From: Parabacteroides hominis | GTDB taxonomy: Bacteria > Bacteroidota > Bacteroidia > Bacteroidales > Tannerellaceae | DNA: 64,000 nucleotides | Direction of reading: 5' to 3' | Assembly: GCF_014287585.1 (NCBI RefSeq) | Contig: NZ_JACOOJ010000022.1 | Location: 22,396-86,395 of the forward strand | Shown here: positions 33,501 through 42,410 of the stretch, in pieces | How the letters are laid out: every line of letters starts with the position of its first letter | Position numbering within the stretch: position 1 is the stretch's first letter | Position numbers and translations under genes: made by a program | The notes under the pieces: model-generated | What the model was told of the DNA's origin: nothing | The model's database searches: none | The model's input: the letters and a program-made list of their open reading frames with translations, nothing else

Positions 33501-34032
33501 AAATCAACAAAGTGGCTCCATCAGGAATTCCATCCAACGTAAATTCCCCATCAATATTTGTGATCGTTCCAACCCCTGCTCCATCTTTCAAGACAATATT
33601 CGCACCGATAACCGGCAATCCGGTATCATCGACAACAACGCCTGAAATAATTTTTTTCTGCTGTTGCATCACAGCCATAACAGGTTCAGACTGGACACTT
33701 CTTCTTGTATTATTATCCTTCAGGAATACACGGTTATTTACAATCTTATAAGAGATACCCGTATTTTTAAATACCTCTTTCAGAACATTTTCTATATGTT
33801 CGTTTTTAAGGTTAACAGAAATCTTGGATATTTTCTTATTCAATAAAGTTTCATCATAAGAAAATTCATATCCAGTCTGTTCGCTAATACTCCGTATGAC
33901 AGTACCGACCGTTGTCTGATTCAAGGCCAGTTCCAGATTCACATACAAAGAATGCGCATCGCTTGTCGCCATGGCGGGCGATGCGGCTGACAAAAACATT
34001 GCTAATGTCGCAATTGATGCTTTTTTAATCAT
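30505..34032 (-). CDS. SusC-family TonB-dependent transporter with STN signalling domain
   Basis: This is a 1175-residue outer-membrane importer. The signal peptide is followed by an STN domain (about 28-108, LALNQTTVGTVIRSISEQTG), the domain that passes ligand status to a FecR anti-sigma. Next come the carboxypeptidase-like Ig domain (ISGVVVDDTGLPVIGANIVL), the TonB-box/plug (LDEVVVVGYGVQKK, SIYGSAAGNGVVLVTTKGG) and the 22-strand barrel ending FSFGLNFSF. It is paired with SusD and preceded by FecR. The N-terminal ~230 residues are strikingly similar to the SusC near 42 kb, while the barrels differ, which suggests duplication with new substrate specificity. Confidence 0.96.
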   Translation of the reverse strand: MIKKASIATLAMFLSAASPAMATSDAHSLYVNLELALNQTTVGTVIRSISEQTGYEFSYDETLLNKKISKISVNLKNEHIENVLKEVFKNTGISYKIVNNRVFLKDNNTRRSVQSEPVMAVMQQQKKIISGVVVDDTGLPVIGANIVLKDGAGVGTITNIDGEFTLDGIPDGATLLISYIGYLDQAIQVTKDKTTYQITLHEDTQKLDEVVVVGYGVQKKVNMTGSISNVKAEELSVIPNTNLSNSLAGRAPGATITGNSGLMGSSSEIRMRGGFGDPLFVIDGVIRDKEAFDNLEPYEIDQMSFLKDAASASIYGSAAGNGVVLVTTKGGVKNQKPVFNYQGSYAFSKSTQELFADRWTAIDDLDYQNAVARFQGTKEPNGEAEYAYFRDNNINYNVNDYIWQNPWNTKHSLSVTGGSDKVQYYVMGSFLAEEGSYVSLENKKFSLRSNLTMELSKYIKMNVNLDANQSNDKRFYWPFSDDDDQAVYDLYRCTFNAMKTTPFYSNLDGTPSATITDYPIYQDYGSWQGWNPVDQVVGDRYLKTRRRNMNGIVSFDFNLDFITKGLSSKIVGSYIGHDYSRKRFMTFQKNYKFQQADPEGNRFLPAPLNLNEYNTFNFSQNYENLDYRMKQLWTEQFNWFVNYANTFGKHDVGGMIVFEQAANGGEWTQAKAEQPLANIDQMFNYSKDAERRWGDAEEYTGGRLSWIGRFNYTFDQKYIAEFSFRYDGNTLFPDGHRWGFFPSVSAAWRISQEPFMEKTSGWLSNLKLRASYGTTGNDLDLSKDPIDKITAFSYLQKYNTGGTYIFGSNLANTITAGATPNPMLTWATSTTYNGGLDFGFFNNRLSGTFDAFYRKEVDILGPRTVTLPSTYGQSLAPENYAERSWRGGELALTWMDKAANGAIDYSAYVNLGFARDKWDVLDVSATYQEGGNLHALSPVGKANGILTGLIADHLLTDQAEVDALKATGFKQFGRDPYLGGILYKDTRGDGYTEGPDGRIDGNDAYNLLSENGTPRINYGFGGNIKWKGITVDVHFQGVGKYDRFVGGVDGGFYQHGGAVRPYFPIWTSDKVYDPEYNPNGVYPRIVGSSWYESGAGNTSFWMRNGAYLRLKNLNIGYDLPKAILRPLGISHAQVFANATNLFCISAVTEFLDPEQKYYDSYPLMKTFSFGLNFSF

Positions 34033-34141
34033 ACATGTGATTCAATAATGTTAGTACTAAGTTTTTAAGTTATAGTTTTCTTTTGCTTGTGTGTGTTTTG
34101 CTTTTCTGTTCTGTTATTTCACCATAGGCACTTCCTTTTTA

Positions 34142-35107
34142 TTATTCATATATAAAAACCTCATCCCCCTCTATCCTGTATCGGATAGGGGCCAAAAACT
34201 TCAAGAGTTTCAGGATGTCAGGCAAGCTTTCATCCTCGTTGATCACACACCGGAACTTGCGCTGGGCAAGCTTCGATGATTCCAAATTTATGTTCACATT
34301 AAATTTTACGGAGAGTTGGTTGACTATTTCCCTGAGCGTGACATTCTCGAAGACGAACTGGTTCAGTCGCCACGCCGTACATATATTCACATCCACAACC
34401 TCTGTGGCATATTCGTTTTTACGATTGTTATACGTCACCTTTTCTCCCGGCGACATATCTAAGACAGCTTTCCATTGCTTATCGAGTAAGGCAACTTTGC
34501 CTCTCGCTAAAACGGTTTCTACGTTCTGGTGTTCCTCGTCTGTTTTAACATTGAAAGCGGTTCCAAGAACCTTGATATTCACATAATTCGTTGAAATATA
34601 TAGTGGAGATTGTGCATTCTTTGCAACGTCAAAGAATGCTTCTCCTTGCAAGGAGAGTTTACGATTGTCTGCCGTAAAAGTTTCGGGTATTTTCAGAGAG
34701 GAACCCGATTTTAACCAGGCAGTCGATCCATCCGCAAGTTTTATTTTTTTTACATCTTCACTTTGCTTCACCGTAATCGTTACATAATTGTCAGGTTTCA
34801 AATAATCCCATCCCACATAAGAAAAAGAAACAAGTAGCAAGACTACGGCTGCATACCTCATCACAGAACGAAATATTTGAAATCGTCTTCTACTATCTAT
34901 CTTGACATTCAATCCATTCAACGCCTTTTCTATATGTTCAGGCGTATTATATTGAGTAAACTTCCACGAAACGCGAAGTTTTACCAATTTAGAAAAAATA
35001 TCTTCATTCTCAATTGATAACACACGCCACCTTTCCACTTTTTCCATTTCTTCAGGAGAAAGTGTATCGGTCAAATATTTCGCTAAAAGTCTATAATCAA
35101 AATCCAT
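34142..35107 (-). CDS. FecR-family anti-sigma factor (no adjacent sigma gene)
   Basis: This is a 321-residue membrane regulator. The cytoplasmic N-terminal region (MDFDYRLLAKYLTDTLSPEE ... WRVLSIENEDIFSKL) binds an ECF sigma. One transmembrane helix lies at about 83-100 (YAAVVLLLVSFSYVGW). The periplasmic FecR domain (VKKIKLADGSTAWLKSGSSL, LQGEAFFDVAKNAQSP) leads to a DUF4974/STN-like end (FENVTLREIVNQLSVKFNVN). In this family the sigma gene normally lies just upstream, but here the next 890 bp contain no sigma gene. The closest ECF sigma is at 43.5-44.1 kb, next to a paralogous FecR. The shared upstream block (35128-35158) suggests the same sigma serves both. Confidence 0.93.
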   Translation of the reverse strand: MDFDYRLLAKYLTDTLSPEEMEKVERWRVLSIENEDIFSKLVKLRVSWKFTQYNTPEHIEKALNGLNVKIDSRRRFQIFRSVMRYAAVVLLLVSFSYVGWDYLKPDNYVTITVKQSEDVKKIKLADGSTAWLKSGSSLKIPETFTADNRKLSLQGEAFFDVAKNAQSPLYISTNYVNIKVLGTAFNVKTDEEHQNVETVLARGKVALLDKQWKAVLDMSPGEKVTYNNRKNEYATEVVDVNICTAWRLNQFVFENVTLREIVNQLSVKFNVNINLESSKLAQRKFRCVINEDESLPDILKLLKFLAPIRYRIEGDEVFIYE

Positions 35108-35127
35108 TTTATTTCCTTTTACTTAAT

Positions 35128-35158
35128 GCTAAACGAACAACTCGGAAAAAATACTGAG
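35128..35158 (-). promoter_or_regulatory. Putative ECF-sigma promoter of the first FecR-SusC-SusD operon
   Basis: Reading the minus strand, CTCAGTA and TCGTTTAGC bracket the block, about 15 bp apart, the geometry of an ECF -35/-10 pair. The block ends 20 nt before the FecR start. 26 of 31 positions match the block at 43411-43441 before the second FecR gene. No TAnnTTTG element is present, as expected for an alternative-sigma promoter. Confidence 0.6.
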
Positions 35159-35380
35159 AAACAATCCAAAATTAATCTAATCTTAACATTCCTTCCAATA
35201 AACCCGTCGATCGAAATATTACAAAAAACAATTTTACGGATCAAAATGGCTAACACATTGAGTTTACGGATAAGAGTTTTTACTGTCAATTTGATTTATT
35301 TAAGGCCATTCTTATAACGCGCAGATCTTTCTATTTTCCCATTTCAGCCTCAATACTGCGTGATTCCACATAAGTCTCCC

Positions 35381-35487
35381 GAAATCATCTAAATGATTTT
35401 TATAATGATCTGAATGGTTTTGAAAAACCATTCAGACAATTCAGGCAAACGATCAGGATAAAAACAGAAAATCATTCAGATGATTTC
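35381..35487. repeat. Three-level nested palindrome
   Basis: The outer arms 35381-35400 and 35468-35487 (GAAATCATCT... / ...AGATGATTTC) pair over 20 bp with one mismatch. Middle arms TGATC/GATCA are at 35406-35410 and 35451-35455. The inner perfect 12-bp hairpin is CTGAATGGTTTT/AAAACCATTCAG (35410-35421, 35424-35435). The arms share the word ATGATT/ATGGTT, as if grown from one short motif. Confidence 0.7.
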
Positions 35488-35848
35488 GCTGAACGCTTCG
35501 AAACAAGCTCGGAAACGACTGTGAAAAGGCTGGTAAAAGCCCCGAAGATACCATTTTAAGAGCTGGAAGTTCTTTCGAAAAAACCGTTTTACAACTAACG
35601 TTTTGGCTAAATTTTCACCCTTCCAGCTAACACTTTCCAGAAATTATACCACACAACAAGCAAAAGGATTCATATTATGGAGAATACGAACATAATGATA
35701 ACCCTAAACTACTCCTCCTTCCTCTATTTGTAGATACCATGACAAAGGCACGGATAGAAGCAAATCTCTATACGGCTAACATAACAAATTGTCAATTTGC
35801 TATCAAGACTACCACACCGAACGGTCTTCATGCAGCTATTAATTTTAA

Positions 35849-35901
35849 TGAGGGTGTGTCAAAAATTCAGTCCGCCATGACAAAACTTTGACACCCCCTC
35901 A
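35849..35901. repeat. IS-end-like inverted repeat with short insert
   Basis: TGAGGGTGTGTCAAA (35849-35863) and TTTGACACCCCCTCA (35887-35901) are 15-bp inverted arms with one mismatch around 23 bp. GGGTGTGTCAAAA-type sequence is common at the ends of DDE insertion sequences. It could be a collapsed IS, a tiny MITE, or a terminator-like hairpin. Confidence 0.45.
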
Positions 35902-35996
35902 CTTAAAATAGTTTAGTACCAAAATCATTACTCCTCCATAAGAATAAGATCAATTCCAACTTATCCACCATTGCTGAAGAACCGAAATAACAGAGA

Positions 35997-37172
35997 TTAT
36001 TTTGCCGTATATGATTTTTTTGTAACGACTTTACCATCCAAATCAAGAACCACCAGATTCATCTGATCACCATTAGTCTCCACAGAAACCACACTGTTAT
36101 TTGAATTTACCAATACCGGAAATTTGATACCGGCACTCGGTTCCTCATATTTGTTCCGATGGAGGTGTCCGCATAACATCAGATCCACTCCGAGTTCATT
36201 CAGGATAGGTACGAATTTCTTCAGGACGTCTTTCTGTCCATGCCAGATATTGAGGTCAGCAGAAGGAGGCATATGTGCAATGACAACTTTAAATTTAGCC
36301 TGCTTGAAATCTTCATTTTTATATAATTCCTTCATCCATTCCACCTGGTCCGTACGATAACCGTCATAATCGGTAATACCGCTGTACTCGATATCGGAAT
36401 CCGGTTTGTCTTCCCCCGTATCCAACATAATGAAACATACAGGCCCCTGTCTGAAAAGATAATACAGGAACGGTTCTTTCGGAGAGAAATATTTCTGGAA
36501 CGAAGTAGCAAATTCTCCCCGGGTTTCATGATTGCCACGTGCATAGTACATTGGCTTTTCGGAAGCAAACAAATCGATACTTTCTTTCATGAACCCGTTG
36601 AAAATAGTTTCCCGATCCTGAAACACAGAGACCATATCCCCATTAAAAATAATCAAGTCCTTATCTTTATAACCGGCAGTATTCAGCAGTTTCGTGATAA
36701 TACCTTCACGACCATGAATATCATTAATCATCGCAAAACTTGTCTCTTTCTTCTGCGAATCACAAGTTGTAAACGTCAATGCTTTCTTTTTGTAGACATC
36801 CGAGGCTGCTACACGTCCGTATATGACAGAAATACCTTCGTGCGACAAGACTTCCTGCGCATAGATGCGATACCGGTATGTCGTACCGGGAGTCAGGCCT
36901 TTGACCTTAACTGTATGAAGTAAAGAGGTGTTCTTAACTCCGTTAGTCGTATCGAAATATTTAGGCCGTTCCTCTCCGTAATAATGCGTCCCATCATCCG
37001 GAGCCAATTCCACCCAACCGATGGAAGGTTTATCCGCTTCCCAGACAATGGTCGCTTCATTCTCTTTTACATTCTGCAAATAAGGCCCGTAAAGAATCTT
37101 TATCTGCGCAGTTGCCACCTGAGTGGCAACTGTGAGTAAAAGGACATATATCAATTTTTTTATATACTTCAT
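35997..37172 (-). CDS. Purple-acid-phosphatase-like metallophosphoesterase
   Basis: This is a 391-residue exported phosphatase (signal MKYIKKLIYVLLLTVATQVATA). The N-terminal fibronectin-like domain of purple acid phosphatases (about 25-135, GPYLQNVKENEATIVWEADK, GLTPGTTYRYRI) leads to the calcineurin-type core: MINDIHG, FNGDMV, YARGNHETRG, VIAHMPP and CGHLHRNKY. All five metal-binding blocks look intact. It is the last and only enzyme gene of the second SusC/SusD cassette, starting 23 bp after SusD. This makes a phosphorylated ligand (phospho-glycan, inositol phosphate or nucleotide) likely, though the substrate is unknown. Confidence 0.92.
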   Translation of the reverse strand: MKYIKKLIYVLLLTVATQVATAQIKILYGPYLQNVKENEATIVWEADKPSIGWVELAPDDGTHYYGEERPKYFDTTNGVKNTSLLHTVKVKGLTPGTTYRYRIYAQEVLSHEGISVIYGRVAASDVYKKKALTFTTCDSQKKETSFAMINDIHGREGIITKLLNTAGYKDKDLIIFNGDMVSVFQDRETIFNGFMKESIDLFASEKPMYYARGNHETRGEFATSFQKYFSPKEPFLYYLFRQGPVCFIMLDTGEDKPDSDIEYSGITDYDGYRTDQVEWMKELYKNEDFKQAKFKVVIAHMPPSADLNIWHGQKDVLKKFVPILNELGVDLMLCGHLHRNKYEEPSAGIKFPVLVNSNNSVVSVETNGDQMNLVVLDLDGKVVTKKSYTAK

Positions 37173-37195
37173 TGTAAATAAGTTTTATTGATCTA

Positions 37196-38890
37196 TTAAT
37201 AACCATCGTTCTGAACCAATTGAGGGTTCGCATCCATTTCTGCTTGCATAATAGGCAGATGGAATTGCTTCTTGTCGAAATAACGCACTTCTACCAAGCG
37301 GTCTTCGCGAGAAGCATTCACATCGATCACGGCACGACGGTCCGGATCCGGTTCGTCATAATCGACGGTTCCACACAAACGATACAAGTCACCCGGCATA
37401 ACAGTCTCTGCTACTTTCTTTCCGGTTTTGGCTCCGCTCTTGTCGTATTCGTCCCAGCGAACGATATCTTCAAAACGGAAACCCTCACCGGCCAATTCTA
37501 TCGTGCGTTCCCTTCTTACCAGTTCGCGAACTTTGGCCTGTGTGTCGTATTTGGAACGGTCGACAGCAATATGCCCCCCGCGCAAACGTAGCCGGTCGAT
37601 AATATTCATCGCTTCTTGTAAATCCTGATTCAGTTCGACCAAACACTCGGCTTTCGTCAACAGTATTTCCGCATACCGGAAAATAATCGGACACAAGGCA
37701 TCGTCGTTCATGGAAGTAGAATACTGTCCTTGGTTGGGATACAAATATTTAGCCCACAACATGCCGGTATGAGACGCATTATCTGCCGCCGTATAATAAT
37801 CCTTATTAGAAGAACCGCCCGGCAAAGTCTTGTCAAGAGTATTGAAAATTCGCGGTACATTATTACGTCCTACCCAATCCAATCCGGAATAGATAACCGT
37901 ATTTTTCAATCGCGGATCACGATTGTAGAACGGGTGGACCGGATCATAGCCGGAACCGGCTTCATCGATCGACTTGCCATCTGCCATTTCAAACATGTCG
38001 ACCATGTTTTGAGTCGGGACAAAAGAGGCCCAACCGCCATCCGAATTGTTATAGAAACGGATCACGTCACCATATTTATAAGTGGTTTGAACATGTTCGT
38101 AGGTACAAATAATTTCTTTCGAGTTTTGTCCGGACATAGAAAACATATTCAGAAAATCCGGATCCAATTCGTATTGGTTCAGAGCGATCACTTTATTTGC
38201 TGCATCCAGCGCCTCCGAATAATTACCCCACAACAAATTGAAGCGTGCGATCATCGAGAGGACCGTACCTTTGGCAATGCGTCCCTTTTCGGCCGGTTTC
38301 TCAGCTATATGTTCGGCGCTCCACATCAGGTCGTTCATGGCATGCTCTTTCACTTTTGCTTCCGGCTCACGCGGAAGTTTGGCATCGTCAGCCGTTGCAG
38401 GTACAAAATCCATAATAACGGCATCCCCGTACCAAGTTGCCAGGTAAGCATGGCTATATCCCCGAATTGCCCGTACTTGTGCCAGAAAATCATTCTTCTT
38501 CGTTTCCGTCATGGCAGATGCCGGAACCAAATCGATATTTTCAATTACGAAATTACAACGGCGTATCGTTTCATACTGCCTCCAATAATTCGGAGCCGCA
38601 GTTGGAGAAACGCTACCTCTCCCCATGTTTCTCATGTTAGAAGCGTTCGTATAATTGAAACCGATATCCGAATAGCTGTCTTCGTAGAAGATGAACTTCG
38701 ACCCGACATAGTTATTCACCCACCAATTGTATGCAGCGGTTACAGCAGCATCGACATCCTCGGAGGTGTTCCAGAATGTGTTTGTCGTCAACTGATCTTT
38801 CGGATTCAAATCAAAAAAATCATCACAAGAAGTAAAGACTCCCGCCCCGACAAGACAAAGGGCGAGACTGAATATTTGTTTTAGTTTCAT
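37196..38890 (-). CDS. SusD/RagB-family lipoprotein
   Basis: This is a 564-residue surface lipoprotein with lipobox VGAGVFTSCDDFFDL (Cys about 22). Typical RagB blocks are FLAQVRAIRGYSHAYLATWY, FRYAEILLTKAECLVELNQD, VRELVRRERTIELAGEGFRF, then EDIVRWDEYDKSG and FHLPIMQAEMDANPQLVQND at the end. It lies 11 bp after the SusC-like gene and 23 bp before the phosphatase, forming a tight operon. The ligand is unknown. It is not closely similar to the SusD at 28.7 kb, in contrast to the neighbouring SusC N-termini. Confidence 0.95.
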   Translation of the reverse strand: MKLKQIFSLALCLVGAGVFTSCDDFFDLNPKDQLTTNTFWNTSEDVDAAVTAAYNWWVNNYVGSKFIFYEDSYSDIGFNYTNASNMRNMGRGSVSPTAAPNYWRQYETIRRCNFVIENIDLVPASAMTETKKNDFLAQVRAIRGYSHAYLATWYGDAVIMDFVPATADDAKLPREPEAKVKEHAMNDLMWSAEHIAEKPAEKGRIAKGTVLSMIARFNLLWGNYSEALDAANKVIALNQYELDPDFLNMFSMSGQNSKEIICTYEHVQTTYKYGDVIRFYNNSDGGWASFVPTQNMVDMFEMADGKSIDEAGSGYDPVHPFYNRDPRLKNTVIYSGLDWVGRNNVPRIFNTLDKTLPGGSSNKDYYTAADNASHTGMLWAKYLYPNQGQYSTSMNDDALCPIIFRYAEILLTKAECLVELNQDLQEAMNIIDRLRLRGGHIAVDRSKYDTQAKVRELVRRERTIELAGEGFRFEDIVRWDEYDKSGAKTGKKVAETVMPGDLYRLCGTVDYDEPDPDRRAVIDVNASREDRLVEVRYFDKKQFHLPIMQAEMDANPQLVQNDGY

Positions 38891-38901
38891 ATTGTAATCA
38901 T

Positions 38902-41900
38902 TTAAAACGTTACATTAATACCGATAGAATGGCTTTTATTAATCGGATAAATATCCAAATTGCCAGAAGAAGACTCAGGATCTGCGTTGAAAGGCAGGCT
39001 GTCGAAAGTGAAAAGGTTCTCGCCTGTATAGTAAATCTTCGCATTGGCGATTCCTAATTTATTCGTAACAACCTTCGGGAACGTATAACTGAAATTGATA
39101 TTCTTAATACGCAAATAATCCGTATTCATAGCCCAGAAAGAAGAACGGCATTTATTAGGTGCACTAACGGAATTTTCTTCCAAGAACAAACGAGGCCATT
39201 CTGTGTTCGTATTTTCAGGAGTCCAAGCCTCCAGCCAGTTCGTACTCGGATGCGAAGTATCACCAATAAAGGAGCCGACAACATCTCTTGTGAAATAGCG
39301 ATTTGTACCTGTCACACCTTGCATAAATACCGACAAATCAAAATTTTTCCATCCTGCACTCAACGTCAGGCCATAGGTCGTTTTAGGTTGTTGTGTACCT
39401 TTGATCACACGATCTTTTGAGGAAAGTTTCCCGTCTCCGTCTGCATCCTTAATACGGAAATCACCCGCTTTGAAAGGAGCCGACCACGGATTACCATATT
39501 GCTTTTCATAGGCAGCAGCCTCTTCATCACTCTGGAATAATCCGTCTACCTCATAGACATAAAATGATTGATAGGGTGCACCGACACGGTTAATCAGATA
39601 ATCGTCGATAATCTCATTGACACCGGCCAAATCCAGCAACTTATTCTTGTTGTAGGAGAAATTCGCATTGACTCCCATTCTCCAATCCTTATTGAAGGAA
39701 TGGTTCCAGGCGAAACTTGCTTCCACACCGCTGTTTCGTAAAGAACCTTTGTTGTCCTGATAGGTTCCCGATATACCGAATGTATCGGAAACGGGAATAT
39801 CCATAATGATGTCGGATGTCTTGCGGTTATAATATTCGACGCTCAACATAAACTCGTTCAAGAAATTGGCATCAAAGCCGATCCCCCAGTTTGTCGAATT
39901 TTCCCAGGAAATAGTCGTTACCTTATGGCTTACAACCGTGATACCCTGGTGAACCGTTCCACCGAACGGGAAGTTTTTACCAATATATAAAGTAGGCAAA
40001 TAGGGATAATATTCATCCGATACGGCATCCTGGTTTCCAAGCAATCCCCAAGATCCTCTGAACTTCAAAGACTGCAACCAGCTTCGCGTGTTTTCCATAA
40101 AATCTTCTTCCGAAATACGCCATCCGGCGGAGAAAGAGGGGAAATATCCCCAACGATAGCCCTTTGCAAAACGGGAAGAAGCATCGGCACGGAAATTAGC
40201 TTCCAACAGATATTTACCTTTGTAGTCGTAATTGAGACGTCCGAAGTAAGACAATAAAGCCAGTTCACGAGAATAACCGCTATTGGTTTGTGTCGAAGAA
40301 TCGCCACCGTTCAAATCGGTCACTTCACTGTTTGGGAAACTCTTACGAAAGGCTTCTAATTTCCGGTAATCATACTTTTCGATCTTATAACCTGCCATCG
40401 CTTTGAAATGATGGTCCTGGTTAAAAGTCTTGTCATAATTCAACAATGCATCCAACGTATAACGACTCCATCTCGAAATCGTTTCCGTCAACTGATCCGG
40501 CCCGTGATAATTAACGTCGTCATACCAACATTCCTTGCGGTAATCTTTCGTTTCCTTTATATTCGTCACATAAGCGCCCTGCAATGTAAAAGTCAGGCCG
40601 TCTATAATATGATAGTCAAAGGACAGCACTCCAGAGAAGTTCTGCTGCAAATGATATTTCCGGCTGTCGATGTCCAGCCAAGCAGCCGGGTTTCCATCCG
40701 ATATCGAACCGTAAGAACCGTCTTCTTTTTTATATGGAATCCAGGGAGCTATACGATTGGCTTGCCATATAAGTTGGTTAGAACCTCCTCCATAAGATGC
40801 ATTTGGTTCGGAATATTGGTTATGGATAAAGGCCATATTCGTACGCATCGTAAATTTATCAGATAGCTTAATATCCAAATTCGTACGCAGATTGAACTGG
40901 GAACGGTCGGAATTCTTCATCGTTCCCTCCTGTCCTAAAAAGCCGGCCGAAGCCATGTATTTCACGTCCTCGGAACCTCCGCTGACATTAAGATTATGTT
41001 TATGCAGAAATCCAGTCCGGAAAATATAGTCTGTCCAAACCGTATTCGGATGGCCATAAGGATCTGTTCCATCCTGAAATAAACGGAGATCGTCATCTGT
41101 AAAACGAGGAGATGCGCCGTCCTGTGTCAACAACTGGTTATACAAACGGGCATAATCATAAGAACTCAGACGATCGATCAAAGTCGACACATTCGAAAAA
41201 CTGACATTACCATTGTAAGAGACTGTCGCTTTACCGGTTTTCCCTCGTTTGGTCGTAACCAGGATTACACCATTGGCAGCCTTAGAACCATAGATGGCAG
41301 CCGAGGCTGCATCTTTCAAAACAGAAATAGATTCGATATCGTTAGGATCGATCGAATCGAAAGTTCCGGTTTCAATGCCATCCACCAAAATATACGGATT
41401 GGCGTTGTTCAAGGTTCCCACCCCGCGAACACGGATAGTCGAACCGTCATCTCCGGGCCTTCCCGTCCCGGATGTTATCGTAACCCCCGGAGTCAATCCC
41501 TGAAGGGCAGAAGATACATTCGTCACCGGCCGGTTGATCAATTCGTCTTTGCCAATCGTACTCACCGCCCCTGTCAGGTTTACTTTGGTTTGTGTACCAT
41601 AGCCGACAACAACTACCTCATCCAGATTCTGTGTATCTTCGTGAATCGTAATTTTGTAATCGCTCTTGCCTTTTGTTACGGCAACCTCCTGGTCTACATA
41701 ACCGATATAGGAAATCATCAATGTCGCACCGTCTTCAATGCCTTCCAATGTAAAATCACCGTCGACATTTGTCACCGTACCGACACCGGCACTTCCTTTC
41801 ACAATGACATTCGCCCCGATAACGGGAAGACCGGTATTATCGATAACCGTACCTCTGATTGTCCTCCTGGCCTGTTGAACACTTGCTAAAGACACACTTT

Positions 41901-42231
41901 TTGTCTTTGCGTTATCTTGCAGGAAAACCCGGTTATCGACTATCCGATAAGAAATATCCGTATTCTTAAAGACTTTCTTTAAAACACTTTCGATGTGTTC
42001 ATTTTTTACACGGACGGATACTTTAGAGATTTCTTTACTCAAGATGGATTCATCGTAAGAAAATTCATAGCCAGTTTGCTGGCTGATACTTTGTATGACC
42101 ATACCTACAGTTGTCCTGTTCAAAGACAATTCCAGATTCACATACAAAGTATTCGCTTCATTTACCGCCATTGCAGGCGATGCTGCGACTAAGAATGCTG
42201 ATAATGTCGCAATAGATACTTTTTTATTCAT
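38902..42231 (-). CDS. SusC-family TonB-dependent transporter with STN domain (second cassette)
   Basis: The protein is ~1109 residues from the chosen start MNKKVSIATLSAFLVAASPA. The frame extends 26 codons further upstream (to 42309) but that would precede a perfect signal peptide, so 42231 is preferred. STN domain (about 27-105), Ig domain (IRGTVIDNTGLPVIGANVIV), plug (LDEVVVVGYGTQTK, AIYGSKAANGVILVTTKRG) and barrel ending SIGINVTF are all present. The N-terminal domains closely match the SusC at 30.5-34.0 kb, including the short upstream sequence AGTACTAACA. The barrels are divergent. It is paired with the SusD at 37.2 kb and controlled by the FecR upstream. Confidence 0.95.
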   Translation of the reverse strand: MNKKVSIATLSAFLVAASPAMAVNEANTLYVNLELSLNRTTVGMVIQSISQQTGYEFSYDESILSKEISKVSVRVKNEHIESVLKKVFKNTDISYRIVDNRVFLQDNAKTKSVSLASVQQARRTIRGTVIDNTGLPVIGANVIVKGSAGVGTVTNVDGDFTLEGIEDGATLMISYIGYVDQEVAVTKGKSDYKITIHEDTQNLDEVVVVGYGTQTKVNLTGAVSTIGKDELINRPVTNVSSALQGLTPGVTITSGTGRPGDDGSTIRVRGVGTLNNANPYILVDGIETGTFDSIDPNDIESISVLKDAASAAIYGSKAANGVILVTTKRGKTGKATVSYNGNVSFSNVSTLIDRLSSYDYARLYNQLLTQDGASPRFTDDDLRLFQDGTDPYGHPNTVWTDYIFRTGFLHKHNLNVSGGSEDVKYMASAGFLGQEGTMKNSDRSQFNLRTNLDIKLSDKFTMRTNMAFIHNQYSEPNASYGGGSNQLIWQANRIAPWIPYKKEDGSYGSISDGNPAAWLDIDSRKYHLQQNFSGVLSFDYHIIDGLTFTLQGAYVTNIKETKDYRKECWYDDVNYHGPDQLTETISRWSRYTLDALLNYDKTFNQDHHFKAMAGYKIEKYDYRKLEAFRKSFPNSEVTDLNGGDSSTQTNSGYSRELALLSYFGRLNYDYKGKYLLEANFRADASSRFAKGYRWGYFPSFSAGWRISEEDFMENTRSWLQSLKFRGSWGLLGNQDAVSDEYYPYLPTLYIGKNFPFGGTVHQGITVVSHKVTTISWENSTNWGIGFDANFLNEFMLSVEYYNRKTSDIIMDIPVSDTFGISGTYQDNKGSLRNSGVEASFAWNHSFNKDWRMGVNANFSYNKNKLLDLAGVNEIIDDYLINRVGAPYQSFYVYEVDGLFQSDEEAAAYEKQYGNPWSAPFKAGDFRIKDADGDGKLSSKDRVIKGTQQPKTTYGLTLSAGWKNFDLSVFMQGVTGTNRYFTRDVVGSFIGDTSHPSTNWLEAWTPENTNTEWPRLFLEENSVSAPNKCRSSFWAMNTDYLRIKNINFSYTFPKVVTNKLGIANAKIYYTGENLFTFDSLPFNADPESSSGNLDIYPINKSHSIGINVTF

Positions 42232-42410
42232 ACCATGTGATTCGTTTTTGTTAGTACTATAAAAACCAGTTAACTTTTTACCGGGCACACCCGTACCCGC
42301 CAATAACACTTCCTATACCGGACAGCGCTTTTTATTAACCGCTGCAAAGGAATATCCCCGATATTACGGAACCGTTTACATCAGATTACATTTCAATTTC
42401 CCATAGACAT

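Larger units (their letters stand above)
35159..35996. other. 838-bp gene-free interval with palindromes and IS-like repeat
   Basis: No credible gene was found on either strand. It holds the nested palindrome cluster at 35381-35487 and the IS-end-like inverted repeat at 35849-35901. Between them lie T/C-rich segments with no recognised element. It occupies the position where an ECF sigma gene would be expected. Confidence 0.55.

Noticed and set aside
35159..35996. Degraded ECF sigma pseudogene
   Set aside because: No frame on either strand shows region 2 or region 4 motifs, so loss by decay in place is not supported.
37730..38884. 384-codon plus-strand ORF opposite the second SusD
   Set aside because: Long only because the SusD frame lacks stops on the complementary frame; sequence is His/Ile/Arg-rich with no domain.
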